A stretch of DNA of 64,000 bases from an uncultured Flavobacteriales bacterium (GTDB lineage: Bacteria > Bacteroidota > Bacteroidia > Flavobacteriales > BACL11): contig CAJIYG010000002.1 in the NCBI GenBank assembly GCA_905181585.1, forward strand, positions 124,001 to 188,000, in the 5' to 3' direction. Position 1 is the first letter of the stretch. Every line of letters begins with the position of its first letter. Positions 13,701-23,158 of this stretch are shown here, in pieces. The notes under the pieces were generated by a model that ran no database searches, had not been told where the DNA came from, and saw only the letters and a list, made by a program, of their open reading frames with translations. The position numbers were made by a program, and so were the translations under genes.

Positions 13701-15671
13701 AGAAGAAGTAGAACCAGTTCCACCATTTCCATACTTACAAGCAGTTTCAAAAGTTACGTAATGGTTACCATTAGCAAAAGCAGTTAAATCATAAGTAAGC
13801 ACAGTATTACCTCCCATTGGATCAACAGGTAGTGTATTATTATTGTATGAAGTATTTCCTAAGTTATCAGCAACAACGTTTCCATCAACTTTAACTCTAA
13901 TCCAAGAGTAGTCTCCTGTAAAAGTGTTACTTGTAGCAACCTCAAAAGTTAAGTTAATAGGGTAGTTTGCTCCACCAGTAGTTAAATCCATACATATAGT
14001 AGAAGAAGATACGTGATCTACATTTGCATAAGCAGAAGTTTCATCAATTGGATTTACCCAACCAGCTAAACCACCACCTTCAAATTGTAAACTTGTAGTA
14101 TCAGCAATAGCATTAGCATTAGTTAAAGACACTTGAGATTCAACACCTGAAAAAGTAGTCCAATTATTTGCTGTTAAGTTATTTGCTTCAAAATCATCTG
14201 TAAAAGCTATAGTGTTACAAGGAGGGTACACACAAAGTGAGTTATCCGTAACATTACATCCTGCACAATAGTTAGATGCATAAATATCAGTACATCCTGT
14301 AAATAAACAAGATCCATCATCGATATTTGCATTAGGGTCATAGTTATCTGCGAAAGGATCCGTACAACCTGTAATAGGAAGTTCCATGAACCTTAGAAGA
14401 TCAACTGCCATATCAGAAGTAAAAGAAGTACCTGTTTCTGCTTGTACTCTCACAGAAATCTGTGTAGTATAAGCTCCTAGGTCAACAATTGCTTCCGTCC
14501 ATTGGTCACCTTGATCACCAGATAATGTCCATTCTTCTGTCCATGTAAGACCGTCGTCTGTAGAAACATCAATACTTAGAGTTCCCATAGTTGCACCATA
14601 CATATGGTAAGCAAATACGAAAGCTAAGTTATTCCAAGCAGTAGCATCTACACAAGGAACATACATTATAGCTTCAGAGTTAGATCCTGCACCAGAAGTT
14701 TCAGTATACATATAGTAAGAACCATCAAAAGCTCCAGTAGGACCAGTTGAACCAGAAGTTGTACCACCAGTTTGGTTTGTCCATGCCACAGTATTGTTAG
14801 GGTCTAACATCCAAGTATTTCCTTGACCAGCTTCAAAACTTTCTGAAGTATCAACGTCAATACAAGGGTATAAACATGAACCATCGTCTGTATTTGCAAG
14901 AGCATCATAGTTAGATGCAGTTGGGTCAGTACAACCGAAGATTGCTGGTAAGCAAACTGTTCCAGTGTAAGGAGCACCTCCTGAAGAAACTACAGTACCA
15001 CTTAGGTCTGTTAGAGTCCAAGAAACTTCACTTGTAAAAGATCCACCACCACATGTTACATCGTAGCAGCCATCAGGAACACATACTGTATCAACACCTA
15101 AAGATCCACTCGGAAGTGTGTTAGAGTAAAAGTTAATACCACTTGATTGATTATTCAATGCAAAAGTATTACCATTCCATCCATCACCATATGAGTCAAC
15201 CATAGTTAGGATTAGGTCAGTACAGTTTGAGTATGTACATGAACCATCATCTACTATAGCATTTGGGTCATAGTTTGAAGCATTTGGGTCAGTACATCCA
15301 GCCGGGCCAAAGCACAGTTGGTCTGTTCCAAATGAACCAGTTGGTAGACCACCAGTAAATAGAATATTTCCAGATAATGAATCTAAAACAGTGTAAGAAC
15401 CACCGTTCCATCCATCACCCCATGAATCATACATATTCATGTCGTAACATCCATCTACAAGATCTATATAGTTATCATAAGTCATGTTTGAACTGTAGCC
15501 AGTACCGGACAATATAATTGTACCAGTAGCGTCAGTCAAATCCCAACTTACTTCAGAACCATATGAACCAGAGTAAATTTGTACATTCACTACTGTTGCA
15601 GAAACTGTCGACACCATAAGTGCAAACGAGGCAACAAGAGCAAACATCATTTTGTTAAACTTGTTTTTCAT
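7730..15671 (-). CDS. Giant T9SS-secreted SprB/GCTDP-repeat adhesin, copy B (one frameshift)
   Basis: Removing one extra base near 9941-9944 (taatagatgttcc, versus taatagagttcc in copy A) joins a 1914-codon N-terminal and a 739-codon C-terminal frame into one protein of about 2646 aa. Order: signal peptide (1-25); 18 cysteine-flanked GCTDP...NYDP...DDGSC repeats spread along the chain; six DSxGDGWNG-type motifs; a MAM-like domain (~270-430); SprB-like repeats (~675-750, ~970-1020, ~1565-1620, with YxWSNGATTxDISGL cores); two fibronectin-III-like domains (~2340-2555); and a T9SS type A sorting domain (last ~83 aa, VYPNPSRDIFNV to GVVNKKLIIQ). This is the architecture of a secreted surface adhesin, and SprB repeats are known from gliding-motility adhesins. 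The repeats' paired Asp residues suggest calcium binding (inference). Codon use looks like that of its neighbours. Confidence 0.88.
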
Positions 15672-16268
15672 AATAGTTAATTTAGTTATTAAAATTGTTA
15701 TTTAAATGTAAAAAACCACTACACTTTAGTGCAATGGTTTCAATACATTCATTTGGAATAAATGATAAAAATAGGTGGCAATTAAGACACGAATTCTGTA
15801 ACAGTGGAAGCTGATTAGAGCTAATTTTTATCATTTTTAAAACTTGTTTTTAAGTCAACATCGCTAATTCCTAAGAGTCTTCCTTATCTTTCCAGGATCT
15901 TTATAAAAACAATAAATATTGTCTTTATAATCAGAAAACTCTAAAACTAAATCGCAGATTAAAACCTAAAACTTCATCAATTTTAGGTAGTAATACCCGC
16001 GACCTTGTAAATTTAAGAAATAATTACTCAAATAGTCTATAAAAACGGCGGTTTTTTATACGCAGTTTTATTTTACGTGGTAATATGCTGTTAATCAATA
16101 ATTTATAAATCAAACAAAATATTAAATATTAAAAACAGACTGTTAATAAGTAATAAGAAGATAATGTATTAGATTTTAAAATAAATAAAACATCAATTTA
16201 AAACAAAGAAATTAGCTAAAATATTAAGGGATTAAAGAAATTATATACTTTCGCTAAATATTAAAAAA
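15672..16268. other. Intergenic region with inverted repeat, upstream of TonB receptor
   Basis: About 600 bases between the divergent copy B adhesin and the TonB receptor. It contains an imperfect hairpin near 15710-15740 and a 13-base inverted repeat (15760-15772 and 15824-15836). A TATACTTTCG sequence at about 16242 may be a degenerate -7 box for the receptor. No gene is supported. Confidence 0.5.
15760..15836. repeat. 13-base inverted repeat with 51-base loop
   Basis: AAATGATAAAAAT at 15760-15772 is exactly repeated inverted at 15824-15836. The enclosed sequence contains smaller pairings (AGCT...AGCT). There is no T tract directly after it on the minus strand. It may be a leader structure or an operator, and its role is unknown. 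Confidence 0.4.
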
Positions 16269-18170
16269 ATGATCATGTTAAAAAGACTTAAATATTTGCT
16301 AATAATTGCGCTGATACAGACAAATTTATTATACTCTCAAGATAAAACTATTTCAAAAAAACTAAGTGAAGTTGTAGTAAGTGAGAATAGAGCTTCAAAT
16401 TCAAATAATATTACCAATGTCTTTGTAATTACTGCAAAGGAAATTCAGGATGCTCCTGTTCAAACAATTGAAGATTTATTAGAATATGCTATTAATGTTG
16501 ATGTAAGACAAAGATCTGGTCAAGGGGTTCAGTCTGATGTTAGCATTAGGGGAGGCTCTTTTGAGCAGGTTTTAATTATGCTTAACGGAATAAAATTTAA
16601 TGATCCCCAAACTGGACATCACAATATGAATATACCAATATCTATAGAGCAAATCAAACGTATTGAAGTATTAACTGGAGGAGCTTCTAGAGTTTTTGGA
16701 AACTATGCATACACTGGGGCAATTAATATTATTACAAAAAGGAAGACCAAACCATCACTAATCATAAGTGGGGGTGAAAATAATTTTCAGTTTGGTGAAT
16801 TAAATTATTCTAAAAAAATAAATTCTATCTACAATAATATTTCTATTTCTTCAAAATCCTCTGACGGATATATTAAAGGGATGGATTATAAAATTAATAA
16901 TCTTTACTACCAGGCAAATACTCAATTTAACTCTGTCTTTGCACTATTTAATTTTGGTATAATAGACAAAGAATTTGGAGCATATAATTTTTATACTCCT
17001 GCTTATCCGGATCAATTTGAAAAAACTAAAACAACATTTGCTTCACTACAATTTAAAAGAAGCGGTAAAATTTCTCTGCACAACAAATTTTACTGGAGAA
17101 AGCATGATGATGACTTTACACTTTTTAGAGAAAACCCAGAATGGTATCAAAACTTTCATCAGACTAATGTCTATGCAATGGAATCAAATGCCATTCACAA
17201 AACAGAAAATGGTTCAAATGTAGTAGGTATGGAGATTCGTACAGATCAAATTCTAAGTAATGTTTTAGGAGAGGATTTAGAAAATCCTATTGCAGTAGAT
17301 AATGATAGTAACTATTACTATAAGGGAAAATCTGAAACATCAACTAGTCTATTTGTTGAGAAAAATATTAACTTAGATAAAATCAGTATCTCTGCAGGTG
17401 TAATGCTTAACATAAATTCAGTTTATGGAAATAATTATTTTCCAGGAATAGATATCTCCTATAGCTTAAGTGATAATGTAAAGATTTTCAGCTCTTATAA
17501 TGAATCTATGAGAGCACCAAATTATACTGAGAGATATTATTCTTCTCCTACATATGAGGGAAATAAATATCTTAAAAGTGAGTACTCAAAAAATATGGAG
17601 TTGGGAATTAATTTCAAAAATGAATTTCATAACTCGTCATTTACAATTTATCAAAGAGAAGGAGAGGATATGATTGATTGGGTGCTTTTAGAAGGAGACA
17701 GTATTTGGAGAACAGCAAATCTTTCTTCTGTAAATTGTAATGGATATGAATTTAGTTCTAATATCAAATTAAATAAAATTATTGGCCCTCAATTTCCTTT
17801 TAGTACATTTTCATGTAATTATAGCTTTAATGAATTAGATTCTTCAAGTATTGGTTTTCAATCTGCTTATGTTTTAGATAATATAAGAGAAAAACTGACC
17901 CTTAGTACTACACAGAAAATAGGTAAGAGAACAGTAATAAATTGGCGAGCAAATATGCAGGATAGAGAAGGGTCTTATATAGATTTTGTTTCTCAAGAAG
18001 AAATAGACTATTCAAGCTTTTGGTTGTTTTCTGCTAGAATCTCTCACAGCTTTGCTAAAAAGACAATATTTTGTGAAATTAATAATATCTCAGATAATAA
18101 TTATGTTGATTATGGTAATGTTCCTCAGCCTGGAAGATGGATGAGACTAGGTTTAAAACTGTCACTTTAA
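16269..18170 (+). CDS. TonB-dependent outer-membrane receptor, BtuB-like, 633 aa
   Basis: Signal peptide (residues ~1-23, ending LLYSQ). Then a plug domain (~30-155) with SEVVVSENRA, the RGGSFEQVLIMLNGI and FNDPQTGHHN stretch, and IKRIEVLTGGASRVFG, followed by a beta-barrel that ends in an aromatic-alternating C-terminal strand (GRWMRLGLKLSL). There is no CarboxypepD_reg N-terminal domain, so it is not a SusC-type protein. The length fits the BtuB/FepA-like receptors of Flavobacteriia, usually assigned to cobalamin, siderophore or porphyrin uptake. The substrate is not determined by the sequence. The neighbouring HmuY-like and DUF6607 genes make a tetrapyrrole ligand plausible. Confidence 0.85.
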   Translation: MIMLKRLKYLLIIALIQTNLLYSQDKTISKKLSEVVVSENRASNSNNITNVFVITAKEIQDAPVQTIEDLLEYAINVDVRQRSGQGVQSDVSIRGGSFEQVLIMLNGIKFNDPQTGHHNMNIPISIEQIKRIEVLTGGASRVFGNYAYTGAINIITKRKTKPSLIISGGENNFQFGELNYSKKINSIYNNISISSKSSDGYIKGMDYKINNLYYQANTQFNSVFALFNFGIIDKEFGAYNFYTPAYPDQFEKTKTTFASLQFKRSGKISLHNKFYWRKHDDDFTLFRENPEWYQNFHQTNVYAMESNAIHKTENGSNVVGMEIRTDQILSNVLGEDLENPIAVDNDSNYYYKGKSETSTSLFVEKNINLDKISISAGVMLNINSVYGNNYFPGIDISYSLSDNVKIFSSYNESMRAPNYTERYYSSPTYEGNKYLKSEYSKNMELGINFKNEFHNSSFTIYQREGEDMIDWVLLEGDSIWRTANLSSVNCNGYEFSSNIKLNKIIGPQFPFSTFSCNYSFNELDSSSIGFQSAYVLDNIREKLTLSTTQKIGKRTVINWRANMQDREGSYIDFVSQEEIDYSSFWLFSARISHSFAKKTIFCEINNISDNNYVDYGNVPQPGRWMRLGLKLSL

Positions 18171-18253
18171 AAATTATTTTATAAGTCTGCTTAATTGTTA
18201 ATAAAGCTCCAATTTCTTAGCTATTTTTATTTCAAAAATTATAATTATCATAA

Positions 18254-18261
18254 TATATTTG
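18254..18261 (+). promoter_or_regulatory. TATATTTG -7 box for the 18319 gene
   Basis: Perfect TAnnTTTG, 57 bases before the start codon. No TTTG -33 element is visible. Confidence 0.5.
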
Positions 18262-18318
18262 CCGCGAAAATAAAGTGTTTTATTGCTTTATATTAAATGT
18301 GTAAATAGATAATTGAAG

Positions 18319-18582
18319 ATGATAAGTTTTGTAGTAGGGGCATTATTAGTTACATTATTAATTCCCTTAAATGATTTAGTTTTATTATTAGCCAAAAAAA
18401 ACCCTAAAATGACTATGGGTATAGGCTTTGGTATGATTGCCTTTGACATGCTAATTACTCTAGTCTATGGTTTTTTGCTTAAGAATGAGATGGCTGATAA
18501 TAAGTTGTTTATAGCGGGTCTTCTTTTAGCAATATTCTTTGCAATGGTTGATAAAATAAAGAAGTTTTTAAAGTCTAAATAA
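18319..18582 (+). CDS. Small three-helix membrane protein, 87 aa
   Basis: Unrecognised. Three hydrophobic helices are visible (about residues 2-24, 34-54 and 62-78), separated by short Lys-rich turns (LAKKNPKM, LKNEMADN) and ending KIKKFLKSK, so an inner-membrane protein is likely. An in-frame TTG at 18315 region (18313) is possible, but ATG at 18319 gives a normal hydrophobic N-terminus. A good TAnnTTTG box precedes it, so it is probably transcribed on its own between the receptor and the convergent DUF6607 gene. Confidence 0.7.
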   Translation: MISFVVGALLVTLLIPLNDLVLLLAKKNPKMTMGIGFGMIAFDMLITLVYGFLLKNEMADNKLFIAGLLLAIFFAMVDKIKKFLKSK

Positions 18583-18632
18583 AGTTTACTTAATTAGTAT
18601 ACTTTTCAGAAAAATTTTAAATAAATGGTTGC

Positions 18633-19536
18633 TTATTTTACAAATGAGTCTATTGTGCTATCAATTGTTTCTTTTATACTATAGTCTTCAGAAAAAAGAT
18701 ATTCATATAGTCTTTTGTTATCAACTTTTCCATGTAAAGATAAGTCTTGGTTTTTAGAATATACCTGGTACCATTTTTGTCTTACAATTTCCCATTTATC
18801 GTAGTTTTCTTTCCACCAATTTGCTGCTCCAAGACATCTGTCATCACTTAACTCTTTTATATGTATTATATCCTTTTTCTTTAGCAAGGGTAAAATCATC
18901 AGCAGAATCTGTTCGTATAATTTTTCTATTGTCTTGATCGTGTAGCCATCCGTAGTCCATAATTTCTACTCTACTTCCTCTTTCGGTAACATTATAGTCG
19001 CTTCTTTTTGTTCTTTCTCTTCTTGGAAGAGGAGCATCTGTTGTATTTTCCCAATAGCTTTTTCCATCTACATGCACCCAGCTTGAAGATCCTTCATAGC
19101 GTGGGCTATCATCCACTTGGTATACTTTTTGGCTCCATTGATTTCTTACCTCTTTGTAAGGCTTATTTACATATAACCAATTATTATCTCCATTAAACAT
19201 ATAAAAGTCTTTGTTTTGGAATTGCCAGTCTTGGCGCCAATGTTTAACAATGTATGCATTGTCATTGTCTCCCATCTGTAAAAGATGTTGAATAGATAAT
19301 TCATTATTTTCATCCTTAATCAGTAGTGCTAGTTCAAGAGCTCTATCTGTTTTGTTTTTTGAAGGAATATATAGAGAATCATCACTATAGTTAAATGTCT
19401 CAGAAAAGTTAAATGTTACTTCAAAACATCCACACATTTTTTTTATCGCAGCAATGTCTTTAGATTTTTTTATTTGTGCAAAAATGCTTGTTGATATACT
19501 CAAAGCAATTAAAAGTAATAGTTGATTTTTTTTCAT
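18633..19536 (-). CDS. DUF6607 family exported protein, ~300 aa (one frameshift)
   Basis: Two overlapping frames (18844-19536 and 18633-18899) join if one extra A near 18850 is removed, giving EKGYNTYKRV followed by SDDRCLGAANWWKENYDKW. The N-terminus is a signal peptide ending SIFAQ. Recognisable family stretches are IKKMCGCFEVTFNFSETF, VKHWRQDWQFQNKDFY, QVDDSPRYEGSSSWVHVDG and NTTDAPLPRRERTKRSDYN. These match my memory of the Bacteroidota DUF6607 family, whose biochemical function is unknown. It starts three bases after the stop codon of the HmuY-like gene, so the two are co-transcribed, and the pair probably acts together in the periplasm or at the surface. Confidence 0.8.
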
Positions 19537-19539
19537 GTT

Positions 19540-20781
19540 TTATTGAATCATTAGTTTTTTCTGTGAACTTATTCCATCAGATGTAATTTGAACAATATAT
19601 ATACCAGCTTTTAGATTTGAAGTAGGGATAGTTTTTGCTTGCAGGCTACTACCAAAGACGATTTCTGAATATATGTTTTTACCTGCTAAATCATAAATAT
19701 TAATTTCTACTTGTTTACCATCATTGTCATAAATAATAGTTGCATCTATATTAGTAGGGTTGGGGTATATTGTAAAGGATGAGATTTCACTATTTAAATT
19801 ATTAGAAGAAGTTGAAGAAGATAGATCTTGCTTATTAAATTCAATATCTCCTGAGGAGCTTCCTTCAAATTGTGTAAATACTATCCTCCAAATTTTATTA
19901 TTTAAATCTTTAACGAAATAGCATCTATTTTGATTTAGTACATAACTAAATGATGACATGTCAAAATCTTTCCAGTCATAGCCAATTGCATTAATTTCTG
20001 TTGACATGCTGTGTTGACTATAGTCAGAATATGTAAAAGGGTTACTAAGATTGTCTGCTTGAGCGATTTTTACACCGCTATTTGATAACACTCCTGTAAC
20101 CCCATATGGCATGCCTTGAACTGGAGTAATATATTTTGTGAAAGTTATATCCCAATCTTCTGAACTAGGCTCTCTATTACTAGCCGTGTTTTGATCTAGA
20201 GAATAATAGGCAAAATTTCTTCCAGAAAAATTTGCTTTATCAACTTGAGCAGTTACTTCATTTGAGCCATCTAAATCTGCATAAATAAATTCATATATAC
20301 CCGATGCTAGTTCTTTAACCCAAAGTTTTTTCCAGTTGCCATTTACTGTTTTAATTGCATAAAGTGAATCTCCTGTTACAAAATGTGTTATCATACTATA
20401 GATTCCCCAACCCATGTCAAATGTAGATGAGCTATGCTTATCAAATGCTCCAATAAACCAATTGGTGTCAGAATTGTATACAGGATTCCAGCTTGAGATA
20501 GAAGTTGAGTTAAATGAATTCCAGTCTGTGGTATCGCCCAAAGGATAAGAGTAAAGTTCCGTTCCCATTCCACCATTTATTCTAATAGAAGAAGACATTG
20601 TTGCCGTTGCAAAAGCAAGGTCCCAATTTGTATTGTCAATATTTGCTGCTTCACCATTTTCAAGACTATAAAAACTTTGGTTTAAATACCCTGGAGTTAA
20701 TGAAATTTGGTCGTAACTTTGTGCAAGTATTTGGTTTAAAAATACTGTAGTTAAAGCAATTATTAGTAATGATTTTTTCAT
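19540..20781 (-). CDS. HmuY-like secreted protein with T9SS sorting domain, 413 aa
   Basis: Signal peptide (1-20, ending QILAQ). The N-terminal half contains the NTNWDLAFATA pattern typical of HmuY-fold proteins, which bind heme or related ligands at the surface of Bacteroidota, and a second similar segment (EDWDITFTKYITPVQG). The C-terminal ~75 residues form a T9SS type A sorting domain (FTIYPNPTNIDATIIY to ISSQKKLMIQ). It is the first gene of an operon with the DUF6607 gene and diverges from hemA. The HmuY assignment comes from motif resemblance; heme-ligating residues were not verified. The location beside the heme operon fits a heme-scavenging role (inference). Confidence 0.7.
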   Translation of the reverse strand: MKKSLLIIALTTVFLNQILAQSYDQISLTPGYLNQSFYSLENGEAANIDNTNWDLAFATATMSSSIRINGGMGTELYSYPLGDTTDWNSFNSTSISSWNPVYNSDTNWFIGAFDKHSSSTFDMGWGIYSMITHFVTGDSLYAIKTVNGNWKKLWVKELASGIYEFIYADLDGSNEVTAQVDKANFSGRNFAYYSLDQNTASNREPSSEDWDITFTKYITPVQGMPYGVTGVLSNSGVKIAQADNLSNPFTYSDYSQHSMSTEINAIGYDWKDFDMSSFSYVLNQNRCYFVKDLNNKIWRIVFTQFEGSSSGDIEFNKQDLSSSTSSNNLNSEISSFTIYPNPTNIDATIIYDNDGKQVEINIYDLAGKNIYSEIVFGSSLQAKTIPTSNLKAGIYIVQITSDGISSQKKLMIQ

Positions 20782-20949
20782 TTTAGCTATTCTTATTTAG
20801 ACTGATTATTGATAAGGGCAAATGTAATTATTATTATTTTCTAACCAAATAATTTCCAAGAAATTTAATAAGTTATTTAGAATAATTATTAATTAGTTTA
20901 AATCAGACTTTTAGAAGTTTATCTTCAGAATTGGTTCAGAATTCAAGGG

Positions 20950-20957
20950 TAAATTTG
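20950..20957 (+). promoter_or_regulatory. TAAATTTG -7 box for the heme operon
   Basis: TAnnTTTG match 24 bases before the hemA ATG, with TTGG at 20931-20934 as a possible -33 element (15-base spacer, slightly short). This is probably the promoter of the nine-gene hem operon. Confidence 0.5.
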
Positions 20958-20981
20958 TAGTGTTTAAAAAACAAGCACTAT

Positions 20982-22232
20982 ATGATAGGTCTGATTAGTA
21001 TAAATTATAAACATGCTCCTGTAGAAGTCAGAGAAAGATTTGATTTCTCTGAACTACAAAAATTAGAATTCCATCAAATTTTAAGAAATAACTATGATGT
21101 TGAAGGTCTAATGATTCTATCTACATGCAATAGAACTGAAATTTACTTTGAATATGAGAATCATATTGGTCAAGAAAGTAAAATAATGCATGGCATTTTA
21201 AAAGCTCTTGTTGACTATAAATCATTTTTTGAAAGTCTTTCCCCATTCATTAATAAAAAAACTGGTATCGATGTTTCTAAGCATCTTTTTAGGCTTGTCT
21301 CTGGTCTAGAGTCAATGATTGTAGGAGAATATCAAATTGTTGAACAGATTAAAGATGCCTTTTCTTTTGCAAAGGAGAATAATATGCTTGGACCTATTAT
21401 TAGCAGAATGGTTCAGAAATCTTTTGAAGCAGGTAAATACATTAGAACAAATACATTAATTGATAAAGGAGCTGTTTCAGTTAGTTATGCAGCTGTAGAG
21501 AAAATTTCTAGAATATTTGATTTAAAGAACTCTAGTGTTTTAGCTGTTGGAGCAGGGGAGACCTCTATTTTAACTATTCAACACCTACAAAAAAAGGAAA
21601 TAAAAAAACTTGCTATTACCAATAGAAGTATTGAAAAAGCAAAAGAGATTGCTAATAAATATTCTCTTGAGACAAAAGATTTTAAAGATTTACATAATCA
21701 CTTAAATGATTTCGATGTTGCTATCTTTTCTACTTCTGCCAAGGAAGAGCTTTTAAGTTTTGATTTAGTTAGTCAAAAAATGCAGGAAAGAAATTATAGC
21801 CCTTTATTACTTGTTGATCTATGTGTCCCTAGAAATCTTCCTAGCTCTATCTCAGAAATAGAGGGTGTGGAACTAATAAATATTGATGGTCTTAAAGATT
21901 TAGTAAATGAAAATTATACTAAAAGAAAATCACAGATATCTAAAGCAGAAGAGTTTATTGATTTTTTCTTATTAGAATTTGATGAATGGACAACTTCAAG
22001 ACAGCTTCGTCCATCAATTATTTCATTAAATGATCAGTTTAATACTCTCCTAAATTCTGAACAAGAAGGACTTGATAATGCTGATGAAGGCAAGAACTTC
22101 TCAGATCAGCATTCTAGAATTAAAAAGAAATTTTTAAGTAATTTAATAAAGAAAATTAAGAATGTTAGCGATAACGGAAGAGATGAAGAAGTTTTAGAGG
22201 TTATAAATAAAATCTTCATAGATGAAAGATAA
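20982..22232 (+). CDS. hemA: Glutamyl-tRNA reductase
   Basis: Reduces Glu-tRNA(Glu) to glutamate-1-semialdehyde with NADPH, the first committed step of C5-pathway tetrapyrrole synthesis. It has the usual order: catalytic domain with the active-site cysteine in STCNRTEIYFE (residues ~47-57), the RLVSGLESMIVGEYQI and GKYIRTNT segments, an NADPH-binding Rossmann domain (SVLAVGAGETS, ~185-195), and a C-terminal dimerisation helix region (WTTSRQLRPSI). At 416 aa it has normal family length. It is the first gene of the hem operon and overlaps hemC by 11 bases, suggesting translational coupling. Confidence 0.97.
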   Translation: MIGLISINYKHAPVEVRERFDFSELQKLEFHQILRNNYDVEGLMILSTCNRTEIYFEYENHIGQESKIMHGILKALVDYKSFFESLSPFINKKTGIDVSKHLFRLVSGLESMIVGEYQIVEQIKDAFSFAKENNMLGPIISRMVQKSFEAGKYIRTNTLIDKGAVSVSYAAVEKISRIFDLKNSSVLAVGAGETSILTIQHLQKKEIKKLAITNRSIEKAKEIANKYSLETKDFKDLHNHLNDFDVAIFSTSAKEELLSFDLVSQKMQERNYSPLLLVDLCVPRNLPSSISEIEGVELINIDGLKDLVNENYTKRKSQISKAEEFIDFFLLEFDEWTTSRQLRPSIISLNDQFNTLLNSEQEGLDNADEGKNFSDQHSRIKKKFLSNLIKKIKNVSDNGRDEEVLEVINKIFIDER

Positions 22233-23154
22233 TCTTACCATTGGAACAAGAGGAAGTAAGTTAGCTCTATATCAGGCTAATCTTGTAAAAGAGGAGCTTT
22301 TAAAATGCTTTAAAAATCTTAATGTGTCTATTAGTATTATTAAAACTAAAGGGGATCAATTACTTGAAAAATCTCTTTCATCATTACTTGATAAAGGATT
22401 TTTTACTAAAGAAATTCAGGATAAATTATACGCAGGTAACATTGATTTAGCAGTTCATAGTCTTAAAGATCTTCCAACAGATCTTCCAACAGAAAGTTGT
22501 ATTGCAGCAATTTTAAAAAGAGAAGATCACAGAGATGTTTTTATTAGTAGAAACTCTAAGCCTTTAAGTGAATTTTCATCCAGTGATATAATTGGAACCT
22601 CTTCCCTTAGAAGAAAGAGTCAATTACTAAAATATAACTCTTCTTTAAATGTTAAGGAAATAAGAGGCAATGTTGATACAAGAATAAAGAAAATGTTAAA
22701 TGGAGATTATCAAGCTATTGTTATGGCTGCTGCTGGAGTAAAAAGATTAGGTCTTCAAAAACATATTACAGAGTATTTTGATACTGATTTTATGCTTACT
22801 GCTCCAGGGCAAGGCGCTATAGCAGTAGAAGTAAGATCTAATGACTCTAAGACAAAAGAAATTGTCTCTAAATTAAATGATGAGTTAACACAAGTTTGTG
22901 TAAATAGTGAAAGAGATTTCTTAAGACAACTTGGGGGAGGCTGTCATGTTCCTTTTGCTGCTCATTCTAAAATATCTGGCTCTAGTATTACAATTGATGC
23001 TCTTGTTAACTCTATTGATGGTAGAAAAAGTTTTAGAGAAAAAAAGACAGTGGAACTAAGTCAGGTGAAAGTTCTTGGAGAAGATATTGCACAAAATATT
23101 TTATCAAGTGGAGCCTCTATTATTGTTGATCAACTTAAAAACTCAAAACTATAA
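22222..23154 (+). CDS. hemC: Hydroxymethylbilane synthase (porphobilinogen deaminase)
   Basis: Joins four porphobilinogen units into hydroxymethylbilane. Motifs visible: TIGTRGSKLALYQANLV at the N-terminus, HSLKDLPTDLP (~75), IGTSSLRRKSQ (~125), IRGNVDTRIKKM (~145), and the dipyrromethane-cofactor cysteine in GGGCHVPFAAH (~235). Full length at 310 aa. It starts inside hemA and is followed by hemD after four bases. Confidence 0.97.
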   Translation: MKDNLTIGTRGSKLALYQANLVKEELLKCFKNLNVSISIIKTKGDQLLEKSLSSLLDKGFFTKEIQDKLYAGNIDLAVHSLKDLPTDLPTESCIAAILKREDHRDVFISRNSKPLSEFSSSDIIGTSSLRRKSQLLKYNSSLNVKEIRGNVDTRIKKMLNGDYQAIVMAAAGVKRLGLQKHITEYFDTDFMLTAPGQGAIAVEVRSNDSKTKEIVSKLNDELTQVCVNSERDFLRQLGGGCHVPFAAHSKISGSSITIDALVNSIDGRKSFREKKTVELSQVKVLGEDIAQNILSSGASIIVDQLKNSKL

Positions 23155-23158
23155 TAAT

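Noticed and set aside
7730..15671. CRISPR-like regularly spaced repeats
   Set aside because: The repeats are coding GCTDP units of varying sequence, with no constant repeat DNA or spacers.
15760..15836. Cobalamin riboswitch upstream of the BtuB-like receptor (CTGTAAC and GGTG pieces)
   Set aside because: The B12 box and conserved core order are absent, and the stretch lies over 400 bases from the gene.
15864..15965. 34-codon open frame on the minus strand
   Set aside because: No start codon, no recognised family and no continuation; too short to support.
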